A DNA stretch of 64,000 nucleotides, taken from positions 1,054,001-1,118,000 of the forward strand of contig NZ_CP030073.1 of the NCBI RefSeq assembly GCF_003261055.1, read 5' to 3'. Of this stretch, positions 1-8,121 are shown one piece after another. Below the pieces are notes generated by a model, which did no database searches, was not told where the DNA came from, and saw only the letters and a list, made by a program, of their open reading frames with translations. Each line of letters starts with the position of its first letter. The first letter of the stretch is position 1. Source of the DNA: Streptomyces cadmiisoli (GTDB taxonomy: Bacteria; Actinomycetota; Actinomycetes; Streptomycetales; Streptomycetaceae). The position numbers and the translations under genes are program-made.

Positions 1-2
1 TC

Positions 3-752
3 ACCGTCGCCGGGCATGCGCCCATCACTCTGGAGCAGGGCGACTTCATCCTGCTGCCCTCGACGCCCGCCTTCACCCTGTCGGGCTTCACGCCGGTGGA
101 CCCGCCCGTCCGTGACCCGAAGCTCGCACCGCGCGGCACGAACGAGGCGCACCACCCGCAGAACGAGGACCCGGACGTGCGCATGCTCGGCGGGAATTTC
201 GTCTTCGCCTCCCCCGACACCGCCCTGCTGGGCTCACTCCTGCCCGACGTCGTGCATGTGCGCGACGTCGGGAGGCTCGCCGTGCTCGTCCAGCTCGTCC
301 GGGAGGAAGGGATCGCGAGCCGACCGGGCAAGGAACTCGTCCTGACCCGGCTGGTGGAGGTGCTGCTCATCGAGGCACTGCGCAACACCTCCGGGGTGCA
401 CGCGCCTCCCGGCCTGTTGCGCGGCCTGGCGGATCCCCGGCTCGCACCGGTGCTGCAGCAGATGCACGAACGTATCGAACAGCCCTGGACCGTGGACCGG
501 CTCGCGAAGGCGGCGGCGCTGTCCCGATCGGCGTTCTTCGACCGCTTCACCAGAAATGTGGGTCTGTCCCCCATGGAGTACCTGCGTGCGTGGCGCATGG
601 CGGTCGCGAAGGATCTCCTGAGCCGGCGGGACCTGGGCATGGCGGAGATCGCCGAGCGCATCGGCTACGGCTCGGCCAGCGCGTTCAGCACCGCGTTCAG
701 CCGGTATGCGGGCCGGCCACCCGGTCAGTACGCACGGCTGCCGGCCGGGTGA
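3..752 (+). CDS. AraC-family transcriptional regulator (5' truncated)
   Basis: The reading frame is open from the window edge, so the true start lies upstream. The visible N-terminal part (ITLEQGDFILLPSTPAFTL) looks like the end of a cupin sensor domain of the AraC cupin type. The C-terminal 100 residues carry two helix-turn-helix motifs: WTVDRLAKAAALSRSAFFDRF and MAEIAERIGYGSASAFSTAF, followed by the usual GRPPGQYAR tail. It is a DNA-binding regulator whose target is probably upstream of the window. It converges with the rhamnose cassette with only about 10 bp between stops. Confidence 0.9.
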   Translation, partial: TVAGHAPITLEQGDFILLPSTPAFTLSGFTPVDPPVRDPKLAPRGTNEAHHPQNEDPDVRMLGGNFVFASPDTALLGSLLPDVVHVRDVGRLAVLVQLVREEGIASRPGKELVLTRLVEVLLIEALRNTSGVHAPPGLLRGLADPRLAPVLQQMHERIEQPWTVDRLAKAAALSRSAFFDRFTRNVGLSPMEYLRAWRMAVAKDLLSRRDLGMAEIAERIGYGSASAFSTAFSRYAGRPPGQYARLPAG

Positions 753-762
753 CCGATGTGGC

Positions 763-1374
763 TCACGGATGTGTGGCCGCGGCCCTCAGCTCGTCCAGGT
801 GGGACCGGCACGCGGCGTACGACGGCAGCAGGCCGGACGCGCGCGCCTCGGCGAGGGACGGCGCCGCGGCATCCTTGTCGGAGAGCAGGGGCACGATGTC
901 CGGCCACTCGATGCCCAGTTCGGGATCCAGCGGATCGATGCCGTGCTCCCGTCGGGGCGCGTATCCCTCGGAGCAGAGATAGACCACGGTCGCGTCGTCG
1001 GTCAGCGCCATGAAGGCGTGGCCGAGTCCCTCGCTCAGGTACACGGCACGGTGGTCCACGTCGTCGAGGCGGACCGCCTCCCACTGTCCGAACGTCGGCG
1101 ATCCGACTCTGATGTCCACGATGACATCGAGGACGGCACCGTGCAGGCACTTCACGTACTTGGCCTGACCTGGCGGCACGTCCGCGAAGTGGACGCCGCG
1201 CAGCGTCCCCCTGGCCGACACCGAGCAGTTGGCCTGTGCCAGCGTCAGGTTGTACCCGAGGTGCTCGGCGAAGGCGTCCGCCTTGAACCACTCGTGGAAA
1301 CTGCCGCGGCTGTCCCGCAGTATCCGAGGCTCGAGGACCCAGGCCCCGTCGATGGAGAGTTCCTTCACATGCAT
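763..1374 (-). CDS. rfbC: dTDP-4-dehydrorhamnose 3,5-epimerase (RfbC/RmlC)
   Basis: Third step of dTDP-L-rhamnose synthesis: double epimerisation of dTDP-4-keto-6-deoxyglucose. The 203-residue protein has the cupin-type RmlC signature: MHVKELSIDGAWVLEPRILR at the start, then RGSFHEWF, the catalytic-His segment LRGVHFADVPPGQAKYV, and EGLGHAFMAL with PPRREHGIDPLDPELGIEWP-like substrate loop. The ATG at 1374 is chosen because AGAGGA stands just upstream; a GTG one codon earlier is also possible. Last gene of the rhamnose operon, 55 bp behind rfbD. Confidence 0.95.
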   Translation of the reverse strand: MHVKELSIDGAWVLEPRILRDSRGSFHEWFKADAFAEHLGYNLTLAQANCSVSARGTLRGVHFADVPPGQAKYVKCLHGAVLDVIVDIRVGSPTFGQWEAVRLDDVDHRAVYLSEGLGHAFMALTDDATVVYLCSEGYAPRREHGIDPLDPELGIEWPDIVPLLSDKDAAAPSLAEARASGLLPSYAACRSHLDELRAAATHP

Positions 1375-1429
1375 CACGTCCTCTGATTCCCGGCCTGCGC
1401 CGAGGCGTTGGTCCGCGCGTCGCGCGGGC

Positions 1430-2338
1430 TCATGAACGGGCCGGTGTCTCCGCTTCGACCAGTGCCGGGATCGCCTCCGCCAAGGCCTCACGCCAGTCGC
1501 GGATCGGGGCGATTCCGGCCGCCCGCCAGCGTTCGTGGCCGAGCACGCTGTAGGCGGGGCGGAGCGCGGGTCGTCTGTACGCTTCGCTGGTGGTGGGCCT
1601 GACCCGCCCGGGATCGGCACCGAGGAGTGCGAAGATCTCGTGTGCGAGACCGCACCATGTCGTCTCGCCCGAGCTGGTCGCGTGGTAGACGCCGGCGGGC
1701 GCGGTGCCCGCGACGGCCGCGGCGCCGAGCCGCACCAGACGATCGGCGAGATCGACCGTCCAGGTGGGCTGGCCTCTCTGGTCGCCGACCACGTCCAGGG
1801 ACCGGTCGGTGGCCGCCAGTTCGGTCATCGTGCGGACGAAGTTCTTGCCACCCGCGCCATAGAGCCACGCCGTCCGTACGACATAGCCTGTGTCGGGCAG
1901 CGTCCGGAGCACCGCACGCTCACCCGCGGCCTTGGTCCGTCCGTACGCGTTCAGCGGCGCGATCGGCGCGTCCTCCGCGTACGGCGTGGCGGCGTCGCCC
2001 GCGAACACGTAGTCGGTGGAGATCTGGAGCAGCACGGCACCGCTGTCGCGGCACGCCTGTGCGAGTGTGCCGGGTCCGGTGCCGTTGACCTCCAGCGCAC
2101 GGTCCTCGTACGTCTCCGCGTCGTCGACCGCGGTCCACGCGGCGGCGTTGACCACGACGGCGGGGCGGTACGTTTCGAGGGCTCCCCGGACCGCTTCGGC
2201 ATCGGTGATGTCGAGAGCCGCCCGGTCGAGGCCGGTCGTGGGTTCACCCCCCACCGCCAACCTGGCCAGCAGGTCCCGGCCCAGCATTCCGCCCGCGCCC
2301 GTGACGAGCCAACCGCTCGCGCTCACCCGGCCGTTCAC
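1430..2338 (-). CDS. rfbD: dTDP-4-dehydrorhamnose reductase (RfbD/RmlD)
   Basis: Final NADPH-dependent reduction giving dTDP-L-rhamnose. An SDR-fold protein of 302 residues with the nucleotide motif TGAGGMLGRD near the N-terminus, the catalytic YGRTKAAGE motif (YxxxK), STDYVFAGD and VRTAWLYG. I place the start at the GTG at 2338 because it overlaps the rfbB stop in a GTGA tetranucleotide, which implies translational coupling. An upstream ATG at 2392 would put 18 extra residues inside rfbB and is less likely. Confidence 0.95.
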   Translation of the reverse strand: MNGRVSASGWLVTGAGGMLGRDLLARLAVGGEPTTGLDRAALDITDAEAVRGALETYRPAVVVNAAAWTAVDDAETYEDRALEVNGTGPGTLAQACRDSGAVLLQISTDYVFAGDAATPYAEDAPIAPLNAYGRTKAAGERAVLRTLPDTGYVVRTAWLYGAGGKNFVRTMTELAATDRSLDVVGDQRGQPTWTVDLADRLVRLGAAAVAGTAPAGVYHATSSGETTWCGLAHEIFALLGADPGRVRPTTSEAYRRPALRPAYSVLGHERWRAAGIAPIRDWREALAEAIPALVEAETPARS

Positions 2339-3339
2339 AGGGCCGCTCGCTCCTTCAAGGCTTCCCACCAGGCACGGTTGTCGCGGTACCACTGCACGGT
2401 CTCGGCCAGTCCTTCGGCGAAGTCCTTGCGTGGCTCGTAGCCGAGTTCCTCACGGATCTTGGCGCAGTCCACTGAGTAGCGGCGGTCATGGCCCTTGCGG
2501 TCGGTGACGTACTCGACAGCGCTGTCCCAGTCCGCTCCGCACGCCCGGACCAACAGCTGCGTCAGTTCCTTGTTGGACAGCTCGGTTCCTCCGCCGATGT
2601 TGTAGACCTCCCCCGGACGTCCCTCGGTGCGGACCAGTTCGATGCCCTGCACGTGGTCGTCGATGTGCAGCCAGTCGCGCACATTGCCGCCGTCGCCGTA
2701 CAGCGGGACCTTCCTGCCGTCCAGCAGGTTGGTGATGAACAGCGGGATGACCTTCTCGGGGAAGTGATGGTGCCCGTAGTTGTTGGAGCAGCGCGTCACC
2801 CGCACGTCGAGGCCGTGAGTGCGGTGGTAGGCCAGCGCGATCAGGTCGCTGGACGCCTTCGCCGCGGAGTACGGCGAGTTGGGCGCGAGGGGGTCGGTCT
2901 CGGGCCAGGAACCCTTGTCGATCGAGCCGTACACCTCGTCCGTGGAGATGTGCATGAACCTCTTCACGCCCGCCCGGTACGCCGCGTCGACCAAGGTGTG
3001 GGTGCCCAACACGTTCGTACGGACGAACTCGCCGCCGTCGTGGATGGAGCGGTCCACATGGGACTCGGCGGCGAAGTGCACCACCTGGTCGTGCTCACCC
3101 ATCAGCTCGGCCACGAGTCGGCTGTCGCAGATGTCGCCCTGGACGAAGGTGAACCGGGGGTGGCCACGGACCTCGTCGAGGTTGGCGGGATTGCCGGCGT
3201 AGGTGAGCTTGTCGAGCACGGTCACCGCGACATCACCCGGACCCTGCGGTCCGAGCACCGTACGGACGTAGTGCGAGCCGATGAAGCCGGCCCCACCGGT
3301 GACGAGAATCCGGGTGCGGCGCGTGTACGGATCCGTCAT
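2335..3339 (-). CDS. rfbB: dTDP-glucose 4,6-dehydratase (RfbB/RmlB)
   Basis: Converts dTDP-glucose to dTDP-4-keto-6-deoxyglucose. Extended SDR of 334 residues: ILVTGGAGFIGSHYV NAD motif at the N-terminus, FAAESHVDRSI, STDEVYG, and catalytic YSAAKASSD (YxxxK), then TRCSNNYGHHHFPEKVIPLF. It overlaps rfbA upstream by ATGA and rfbD downstream by GTGA, so the three are one translationally coupled unit. Confidence 0.97.
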   Translation of the reverse strand: MTDPYTRRTRILVTGGAGFIGSHYVRTVLGPQGPGDVAVTVLDKLTYAGNPANLDEVRGHPRFTFVQGDICDSRLVAELMGEHDQVVHFAAESHVDRSIHDGGEFVRTNVLGTHTLVDAAYRAGVKRFMHISTDEVYGSIDKGSWPETDPLAPNSPYSAAKASSDLIALAYHRTHGLDVRVTRCSNNYGHHHFPEKVIPLFITNLLDGRKVPLYGDGGNVRDWLHIDDHVQGIELVRTEGRPGEVYNIGGGTELSNKELTQLLVRACGADWDSAVEYVTDRKGHDRRYSVDCAKIREELGYEPRKDFAEGLAETVQWYRDNRAWWEALKERAAL

Positions 3340-4403
3340 GAGGAGATCTGCACCTTGCTGTGGTCGCCGAGGATGAGACGGTGTTCGGACGGATTGCGGG
3401 GAGCGGGGGTGACCTCCACGTTGCGGCCGATCAGGGACGCCGCCACCCGGCGCACTCCGACGACGGAGGAGTCCGGCAAGAGGATCGAGTACTCGATTTC
3501 ACTGTCCTCGATCCGGCACCCCTCCGAGACCGAGGTGAACGGACCGATGTAGGCGTTCGTGACGACGGTTCCGGCGCCGATGATCGCGGGGCCCACGATG
3601 CGGCTCGCGCTGACCTTCGCGCCCCGCTCGATCCGGACGCGCCCCACGATGTCGCTCTCGGCGTCGACCGTGCCGAGGCAGACCGGCTCGACCGTCTCCA
3701 GGACCGAGCGGTTGACCTCCAGCATGTCGGTCACGTTCCCGGTGTCCTTCCAGTACCCGGAGATCGTCGTGGAACGAACGTCCCGGCCCTCGTCGATCAG
3801 CCACTGGATGGCGTGGGTGATCTCCAACTCACCACGCCAGGACGGTGCGATGGAGCGCACCGCCTCGTGAATGGCGGAGGTGAACAGGTAGACACCGACC
3901 AGCGCGAGATCGCTCTTCGGCTCTTTCGGCTTCTCCTCGAGGTTCACGACGCGACCGGTCGCGTTCAGCTCCGCGACGCCGAAGCTGGTCGGGTCCGGCA
4001 CCTTCGTGAGGAGGAGTTGCGCGTCGGGCCGCTCCGTACGGAAGGAGTCCACCAGGGACGTGATGTTTCCGACGATGAAATTGTCGCCGAGGTACATGAC
4101 AAAATCGTCGTCGCCCAGGAATTCGCGGGCGATCAGTACGGCATGGGCGAGACCCAGCGGTGCGTCTTGCCGAAGATAGGTGACGGAAATCCCGAACTGC
4201 GATCCGTCGCCCACCGCGCGCTGGATCTCCGCGGCGGTGGATCCGACGATCACGGCGACATCCGTGATTCCCGCCTCGGCGATCGCCTCGAGGCCGTAGA
4301 AGAGCACGGGCTTGTTGGCGACGGGCACAAGCTGCTTCGCCGAGGTGTGGGTAATGGGTCGCAGTCGTGTGCCGGCGCCCCCGGCGAGGACGAGAGCCTT
4401 CAT
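3336..4403 (-). CDS. rfbA: glucose-1-phosphate thymidylyltransferase (RfbA, long StrD type)
   Basis: Activates glucose-1-phosphate with dTTP, the first step of the pathway. The 355-residue length and C-terminal left-handed-beta-helix-like repeats (VGRVRIERGAKVSASRIVGPAIIGAG) fit the long StrD-like class used in antibiotic sugar pathways rather than the shorter RmlA. Motifs: LAGGAGTRLRPIT with pyrophosphorylase Arg, KQLVPVANKPV, YLGDNFI, EEKPKEPKSD. The ATG at 4403 (MKALVLAGG) is chosen over upstream in-frame ATGs, which would read through the tandem repeat upstream. Confidence 0.95.
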   Translation of the reverse strand: MKALVLAGGAGTRLRPITHTSAKQLVPVANKPVLFYGLEAIAEAGITDVAVIVGSTAAEIQRAVGDGSQFGISVTYLRQDAPLGLAHAVLIAREFLGDDDFVMYLGDNFIVGNITSLVDSFRTERPDAQLLLTKVPDPTSFGVAELNATGRVVNLEEKPKEPKSDLALVGVYLFTSAIHEAVRSIAPSWRGELEITHAIQWLIDEGRDVRSTTISGYWKDTGNVTDMLEVNRSVLETVEPVCLGTVDAESDIVGRVRIERGAKVSASRIVGPAIIGAGTVVTNAYIGPFTSVSEGCRIEDSEIEYSILLPDSSVVGVRRVAASLIGRNVEVTPAPRNPSEHRLILGDHSKVQISS

Positions 4404-4422
4404 TGTGAGCTTCCTGTGGTCT

Positions 4423-4528
4423 GGTGCGGGGACGGCGAGCCGACCGTCGCGGAACGTCGACTTGCCGCCCCCGTGGGTGCGGGGACGGCGAGCCGGCCGT
4501 CGTGGAACGTCGACTTGCCGTCCCCGTG
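4423..4528. repeat. two tandem copies of a 53-bp repeat, each a hairpin
   Basis: Two near-identical 53-bp units (4423-4475 and 4476-4528) differ at only a few positions. Each unit begins GGGGACGGCGAG and ends near CTTGCCG(C/T)CCCC, so each can fold on itself (GGGGACGGC pairs with GCCGTCCCC). They sit in the 168-bp gap between the glycosyltransferase and rfbA inside one operon. They may act as an RNA-stability or attenuation element; this is inference. Confidence 0.85.
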
Positions 4529-4571
4529 GGTGCATGCCCGGCACGGGCAGGAGGACTGTCGCGCCGAGGCC

Positions 4572-5711
4572 CTACCGCGAGATGGCCGAAGCGAGCCGCT
4601 CCGCGACCTCGGCAGGGGTGTTGTAGTCGGCGATCTCCGTGGCGATCTTCTCCGCGACGGTCCGGTAGCTCGGTTCCGCCAGGACGGTGCGGACCGCGTC
4701 GGCCACCTTCTGAGGGGGTGCCTCACCCATCGGGAAGGCGATGCCGGCACCGGCGGCGCCCACACGCTCGGCCTGAACGGGCTGGTCCGCGCCCTGCGGC
4801 ACCACGACCATCGGAAGACCCTCGGCCAGTGCGCCGAGCACGGTGCCCGCTCCGCCGTGGGTCACCACCACATCGACGTCCCGCAGCAGTTCGGCGAGCG
4901 GGGTGAAACCGACGAACTCCAGCCCGCCGACCGCGGCGACGTCCACGTCGAAGTCCTCAGCGGACGCCCTGTTGAGGGTGACGCGCACGTCGATGTCCTG
5001 CTTCAGCAGCTCCCGCAGCAGCGGGCTGACAACCTCGGGCGCCGCGTACGACGTTCCGGCGGTGACCAGGACACGCGGTCGGCCCTCGCCGCGCTCCACC
5101 CTGGCCGGCGGCACCTGCCCCGCAGCACGGTGCGCCTGGGGCTGGATGCCGATCCAGTTCTCGGGAGCCACCCAGCCCGGCCGCTGCAACGCGGGAGGGC
5201 AGGTGTCGAGGTACCAGCGCGCCGCCTCGTACTGCAGGCCGCGGGACTCATACCGCTTACTGACCCGAGCCGTGGTCTCCTCGATACTCTGGGCGGCCAG
5301 CACCGGGCCGTAGGCCAGATTGGCGACCGGCACGCCCAGGATCGCACCCGTCAGCGGGCCCACGAAGTCCAGGTGCTCGGAGACGATCAGGTCCGGCTCC
5401 CAGGCACGCGCCGCGGCGACGGCCTCCTCGATGGTCAGGTCCACGCGCGCCCCGGCGAAGAACTCCGCTTCCGTCTCGAGGGTGACGCCCTTGAACAGAT
5501 CGTGTCCGGTGGTGCGCAGAACCTCCGCCACCGACACTTCCACCCCAGCTCCTGCGCGCAGGAACTCGATGTCTTCACCGGCGATAATGGACGCCGCTGA
5601 TTCTGCGCCCATCAAGGCCACGCTGTCCCCGCGCAGGCGAAATGCCCGGGCCAACGGAATCAGGGGAAGAATGTGACCATGGATCGGCGTGGCAGAAAGC
5701 AGTATGCGCAT
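4572..5711 (-). CDS. UGT/MGT-type glycosyltransferase, probable L-rhamnosyltransferase
   Basis: GT-B fold glycosyltransferase of the macrolide/antibiotic type, 379 residues. N-terminal acceptor domain starts MRILLSATPIHGHILPLIPLA; the C-terminal nucleotide-sugar domain has VTHGGAGTVLGALAEGLPMVVVPQGADQPVQAERV, the GT1 family signature. First gene of the operon that makes dTDP-L-rhamnose, so rhamnose is the likely donor. The acceptor is unknown, because no polyketide or other aglycone gene lies nearby. A role in glycosylating an endogenous or external small molecule is possible. Confidence 0.88.
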   Translation of the reverse strand: MRILLSATPIHGHILPLIPLARAFRLRGDSVALMGAESAASIIAGEDIEFLRAGAGVEVSVAEVLRTTGHDLFKGVTLETEAEFFAGARVDLTIEEAVAAARAWEPDLIVSEHLDFVGPLTGAILGVPVANLAYGPVLAAQSIEETTARVSKRYESRGLQYEAARWYLDTCPPALQRPGWVAPENWIGIQPQAHRAAGQVPPARVERGEGRPRVLVTAGTSYAAPEVVSPLLRELLKQDIDVRVTLNRASAEDFDVDVAAVGGLEFVGFTPLAELLRDVDVVVTHGGAGTVLGALAEGLPMVVVPQGADQPVQAERVGAAGAGIAFPMGEAPPQKVADAVRTVLAEPSYRTVAEKIATEIADYNTPAEVAERLASAISR

Positions 5712-5754
5712 GGTTCTCGATTTCTGTCTCAGATGCAGGAACCGTAATAGACCC

Positions 5755-5811
5755 TTGATGGGTCAACTAGATCACTGATCAACCTAGAGGGTGGTAGTTG
5801 ATCCGTCAACT
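5755..5811 (-). promoter_or_regulatory. promoter of glycosyltransferase/rhamnose operon with two TTGA-N4-TCAA dyads
   Basis: On the minus strand, TTGACG (5804-5809) is 17 bp from TAGGTT (5781-5786). The -35 lies inside the dyad AGTTGATCCGTCAACT (5796-5811), and a second dyad TTGATGGGTCAA (5755-5766) lies downstream of the -10. This is a typical repressor layout; the MarR gene 0.3 kb upstream is the obvious candidate. Confidence 0.75.
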
Positions 5812-5833
5812 TCCCGCCCGGAGGGCGGGGAAG
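5810..5833. terminator. possible hairpin terminator behind the MarR gene
   Basis: CTTCCCGCCC / GGGCGGGGAAG inverted repeat with a short loop and one bulged base. It lies between the MarR gene and the glycosyltransferase promoter, just upstream of the promoter -35. No U-tract is visible, as is usual in Streptomyces. Confidence 0.4.
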
Positions 5834-6080
5834 GTCGCGATCGGAAGGTCACTGCCGTCGCCATCACACCGCGACGCGCCCCAAAGGCGCCCGAACGGGC
5901 CGCCCCGCCATGACGCAAGGCCCTTGCGCCGCGCGGGAATTGCCGTCGCCGCGCGACCCGAGTCGGGCGGCGTCGACACCCGACGGCACACCGCTTGCGA
6001 CGTCCGGCCCGGCCCACACACCGGTCACGAACGCTCAGGCGGTCCGGCGATCCTCGACCGACAGCACACCGGCCCCAGGA

Positions 6081-6174
6081 CGAAGGCGCGGTGCACTCCA
6101 GCACCTCGGCGGCTCCCGCCGGTGACGCGAGCGCCTCAGGGCGAAGGCGCGATGCGCTCCAGCACCCCGGCGGC
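6081..6174. repeat. 61-bp-spaced direct repeat of the MarR 3' end
   Basis: A stretch of about 33 bp (6142-6174), coding for the last residues of the MarR protein, recurs with four to five changes at 6081-6113 just behind the stop codon. It looks like an old tandem duplication of the gene end. Apart from this repeat and the promoter/hairpin listed, I see nothing else in the gap 5834-6135. Confidence 0.6.
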
Positions 6175-6594
6175 GGCCGGCAGGTCGCACCCCTCCAGGC
6201 GCGAGAAGACATGCCGGCGCATCGCGGCGAGGTTCGAGGGCCAGGCCCGCTTCAGGCGCGTCCATCCGGAACCGGTCAGGATCGCGAGCCAGGCCCGCCC
6301 GTCGTCGGGGCATCTCACACGTACGACGAGGGACTGGTTCTCCAGGCGCTGCACCACCCTGGTCATGCCGCTCACGGACAGCCCGAACATGTTGGCCGGC
6401 TCGCTCATGCGCATCTGGTGGTCCGGCGCTTCGGACAGGTGCACCAGCGTCATGTACTCGTTGCCGTTGATGCCCTGCTCCGCGAGCATGTCGGCGTCCA
6501 CGACACGGGGCAGGGAAGCCATCACCTTTCCCAGGGCGCGGAGGAACGCCTCCTCGTCCGGCGAGAGGGGCTCAAGCCTCGGCATGTCGGCCAC
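6136..6594 (-). CDS. MarR-family regulator, likely controlling the rhamnose/GT operon
   Basis: Winged-helix MarR repressor of about 152 residues. Core motifs: NEYMTLVHLSEAPDHQMRMSEPAN, recognition helix LSVSGMTRVVQRLENQSLVVR and wing CPDDGRAWLAILT. Closely related to two other MarR proteins in this window (48145-48621 and 49783-50256), sharing LTxxG..RL..AWP and RR.xF endings. I place the start at GTG 6594 because TACACT stands 6 nt upstream, suggesting a leaderless mRNA; ATG 6585 is the alternative. A dyad CGGACA-N7-TGTCCG (6596-6614) overlaps this -10, fitting autorepression. Confidence 0.88.
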   Translation of the reverse strand: MADMPRLEPLSPDEEAFLRALGKVMASLPRVVDADMLAEQGINGNEYMTLVHLSEAPDHQMRMSEPANMFGLSVSGMTRVVQRLENQSLVVRVRCPDDGRAWLAILTGSGWTRLKRAWPSNLAAMRRHVFSRLEGCDLPAAAGVLERIAPSP

Positions 6595-6595
6595 G

Positions 6596-6614
6596 CGGAC
6601 AGTGTAATTGTCCG
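6596..6614 (-). promoter_or_regulatory. operator/promoter of the MarR gene
   Basis: Perfect 6-bp inverted repeat CGGACA / TGTCCG with a 7-bp spacer. The minus-strand -10-like TACACT (6601-6606) is embedded in it. The coding start lies immediately downstream, so a repressor bound here would block its own synthesis. The rest of 6615-6830 shows no gene. Confidence 0.6.
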
Positions 6615-6831
6615 GAACTGAGCCAACCCGCACCGCCCCGCACCGCCGCGGCACAGGGACACCGCACCGGAAACGATCAAGGTTTCGACGGCCCGCACCG
6701 CGGACCGGGACTCACACCCCCGACCAAGTCCCGGGCGTTGTCGTGCAGTTCACTCTCAGGCCGCCGGTTTGATCGAACAAAACCAGATAATTCCGGCAAA
6801 TGCCAGCGGATGTGATGTATCAGTCACGGTA

Positions 6832-6922
6832 TTGCCTTCAACTATCCGTCCTGTCTACAGTCACGCCGATCATCGAATCGATTCGACGTCCTCGGTGAGG
6901 CCAACTGTCGAATCGATTCGAC
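6832..6922 (+). promoter_or_regulatory. promoter and twin LacI operators
   Basis: TTGCCT (6832-6837) and TACAGT (6856-6861) form a plausible promoter with an 18-bp spacer. Two identical palindromes TCGAATCGATTCGA follow at 6873-6886 and 6908-6921, 35 bp apart; the second extends to a perfect 16-mer. They sit around and after the expected transcription start, the classic place for LacI-type repression of the gene at 6965 and the transport operon behind it. Confidence 0.85.
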
Positions 6923-6964
6923 GATCCGAACCGTACACACCTCAGACGGCGGACAAGGACGAGG

Positions 6965-8029
6965 ATGACCACGATCAAGGACGTTGCCGAACGCGCGGGT
7001 GTGGCGCCGAGCACCGTCTCCTACGTCCTCAGCGGATCCCGCAAGATCTCCGAGGAGACCAGGCGGGCGGTCCAGGCCGCCATCGACGAGCTCGGCTACC
7101 ACCCGCGGGCCAGCGCGCGCACCCTGCGCAGCGCCCGCACCCGGGTGCTCGCGCTGGCCGTGCCGCGCGCGCCCGGCGAGTACCGTGCGATCGACGGCAG
7201 GTTCGCCGTCGACGTCACCGACGCCGCCCGCGGCCACGACCACGACGTGCTCCTCATCACGGACGAGGACGGCGTCGGCGGACTGCGCCGGGTGGCCCGC
7301 AGCGGACTCGCGGACGCGGCCGTGCTGATGGCGGTCGAGGAACGCGACCCCCGAATAGAGGTCCTGCACGAACTCGGGTTCCCCGCCGCGCTGCTCGGCC
7401 ATGACGGCCACGCCGGACTGCCCTGGACGGATCTCGACTGGGAGGCCGCTGTCGCCCTCGCCGTACGCGAGACCGCCGCGGCCGGCCACCGAAGAATCGT
7501 CTTCCTGTCGTCGGCCGAGCACGAGGTGGCCGCGCGTCGCGGATACGCGCTGCACGGCCTCGACGGCGCCCGGCGCGCGGCCCGCGAAACCGGCGCCGAT
7601 GTGCGCGTGGTCCCCTCGCACCGCGATCCGGACGTGCTCGCACACCGACTGCACGAGGCACTCACGACGACCCCCGCGCCGACCGCACTGGTCGTCCAGC
7701 ACCTGATCCTCCTGCCCCACCTGCTGGACGCGGTGGCCTCGGCCGGGCGGCGGATCCCCCAGGACCTGTCCGTGGTCCTCGTCGGCAGCCTCCCGGACGA
7801 GCTGGGCATCCGGCATCTGCCGCGGATCGACCTGCCCGTCGCCGAGATGTCCGCCGCCGTGGCCCGACTCGCCATCGCGGCCGTCGAACTCGGCTACGGC
7901 GGTCCGGAACCAGCCTCCGCCGCGCTCCGCACGAAGGCACGCGACTCGAACGCGTCCCCCGGAGCACCACACCACCCGATCCAGCCGCGCATGGCCGGGC
8001 CCGCCATCGCCCCGCCGCCCAGCGACTGA
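6965..8029 (+). CDS. LacI-family transcriptional regulator of a sugar operon
   Basis: 354 residues. N-terminal LacI helix-turn-helix MTTIKDVAERAGVAPSTVSYVLSG and hinge RARTLRSART-like segment, then a periplasmic-binding-protein-like sensor domain ending in RIDLPVAEMSAAVARLAI. Twin palindromic operators stand 43-92 bp upstream, so it probably represses itself. No similar palindrome appears in the 92-bp gap before the solute-binding protein, so the downstream genes may be cotranscribed with it. The inducer is probably the transported oligosaccharide. Confidence 0.95.
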   Translation: MTTIKDVAERAGVAPSTVSYVLSGSRKISEETRRAVQAAIDELGYHPRASARTLRSARTRVLALAVPRAPGEYRAIDGRFAVDVTDAARGHDHDVLLITDEDGVGGLRRVARSGLADAAVLMAVEERDPRIEVLHELGFPAALLGHDGHAGLPWTDLDWEAAVALAVRETAAAGHRRIVFLSSAEHEVAARRGYALHGLDGARRAARETGADVRVVPSHRDPDVLAHRLHEALTTTPAPTALVVQHLILLPHLLDAVASAGRRIPQDLSVVLVGSLPDELGIRHLPRIDLPVAEMSAAVARLAIAAVELGYGGPEPASAALRTKARDSNASPGAPHHPIQPRMAGPAIAPPPSD

Positions 8030-8121
8030 GCAGGACGGGCCGCCCGTACGGCACGGACGGCCACCCGGACTGCGCCAGATCACCGCATGTCCAGAGCCGC
8101 ACATGTAAGGGAGAAACGATC

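Noticed and set aside
4423..4528. CRISPR array from the 53-bp repeats
   Set aside because: Only two directly adjacent copies, no spacers and no cas genes.
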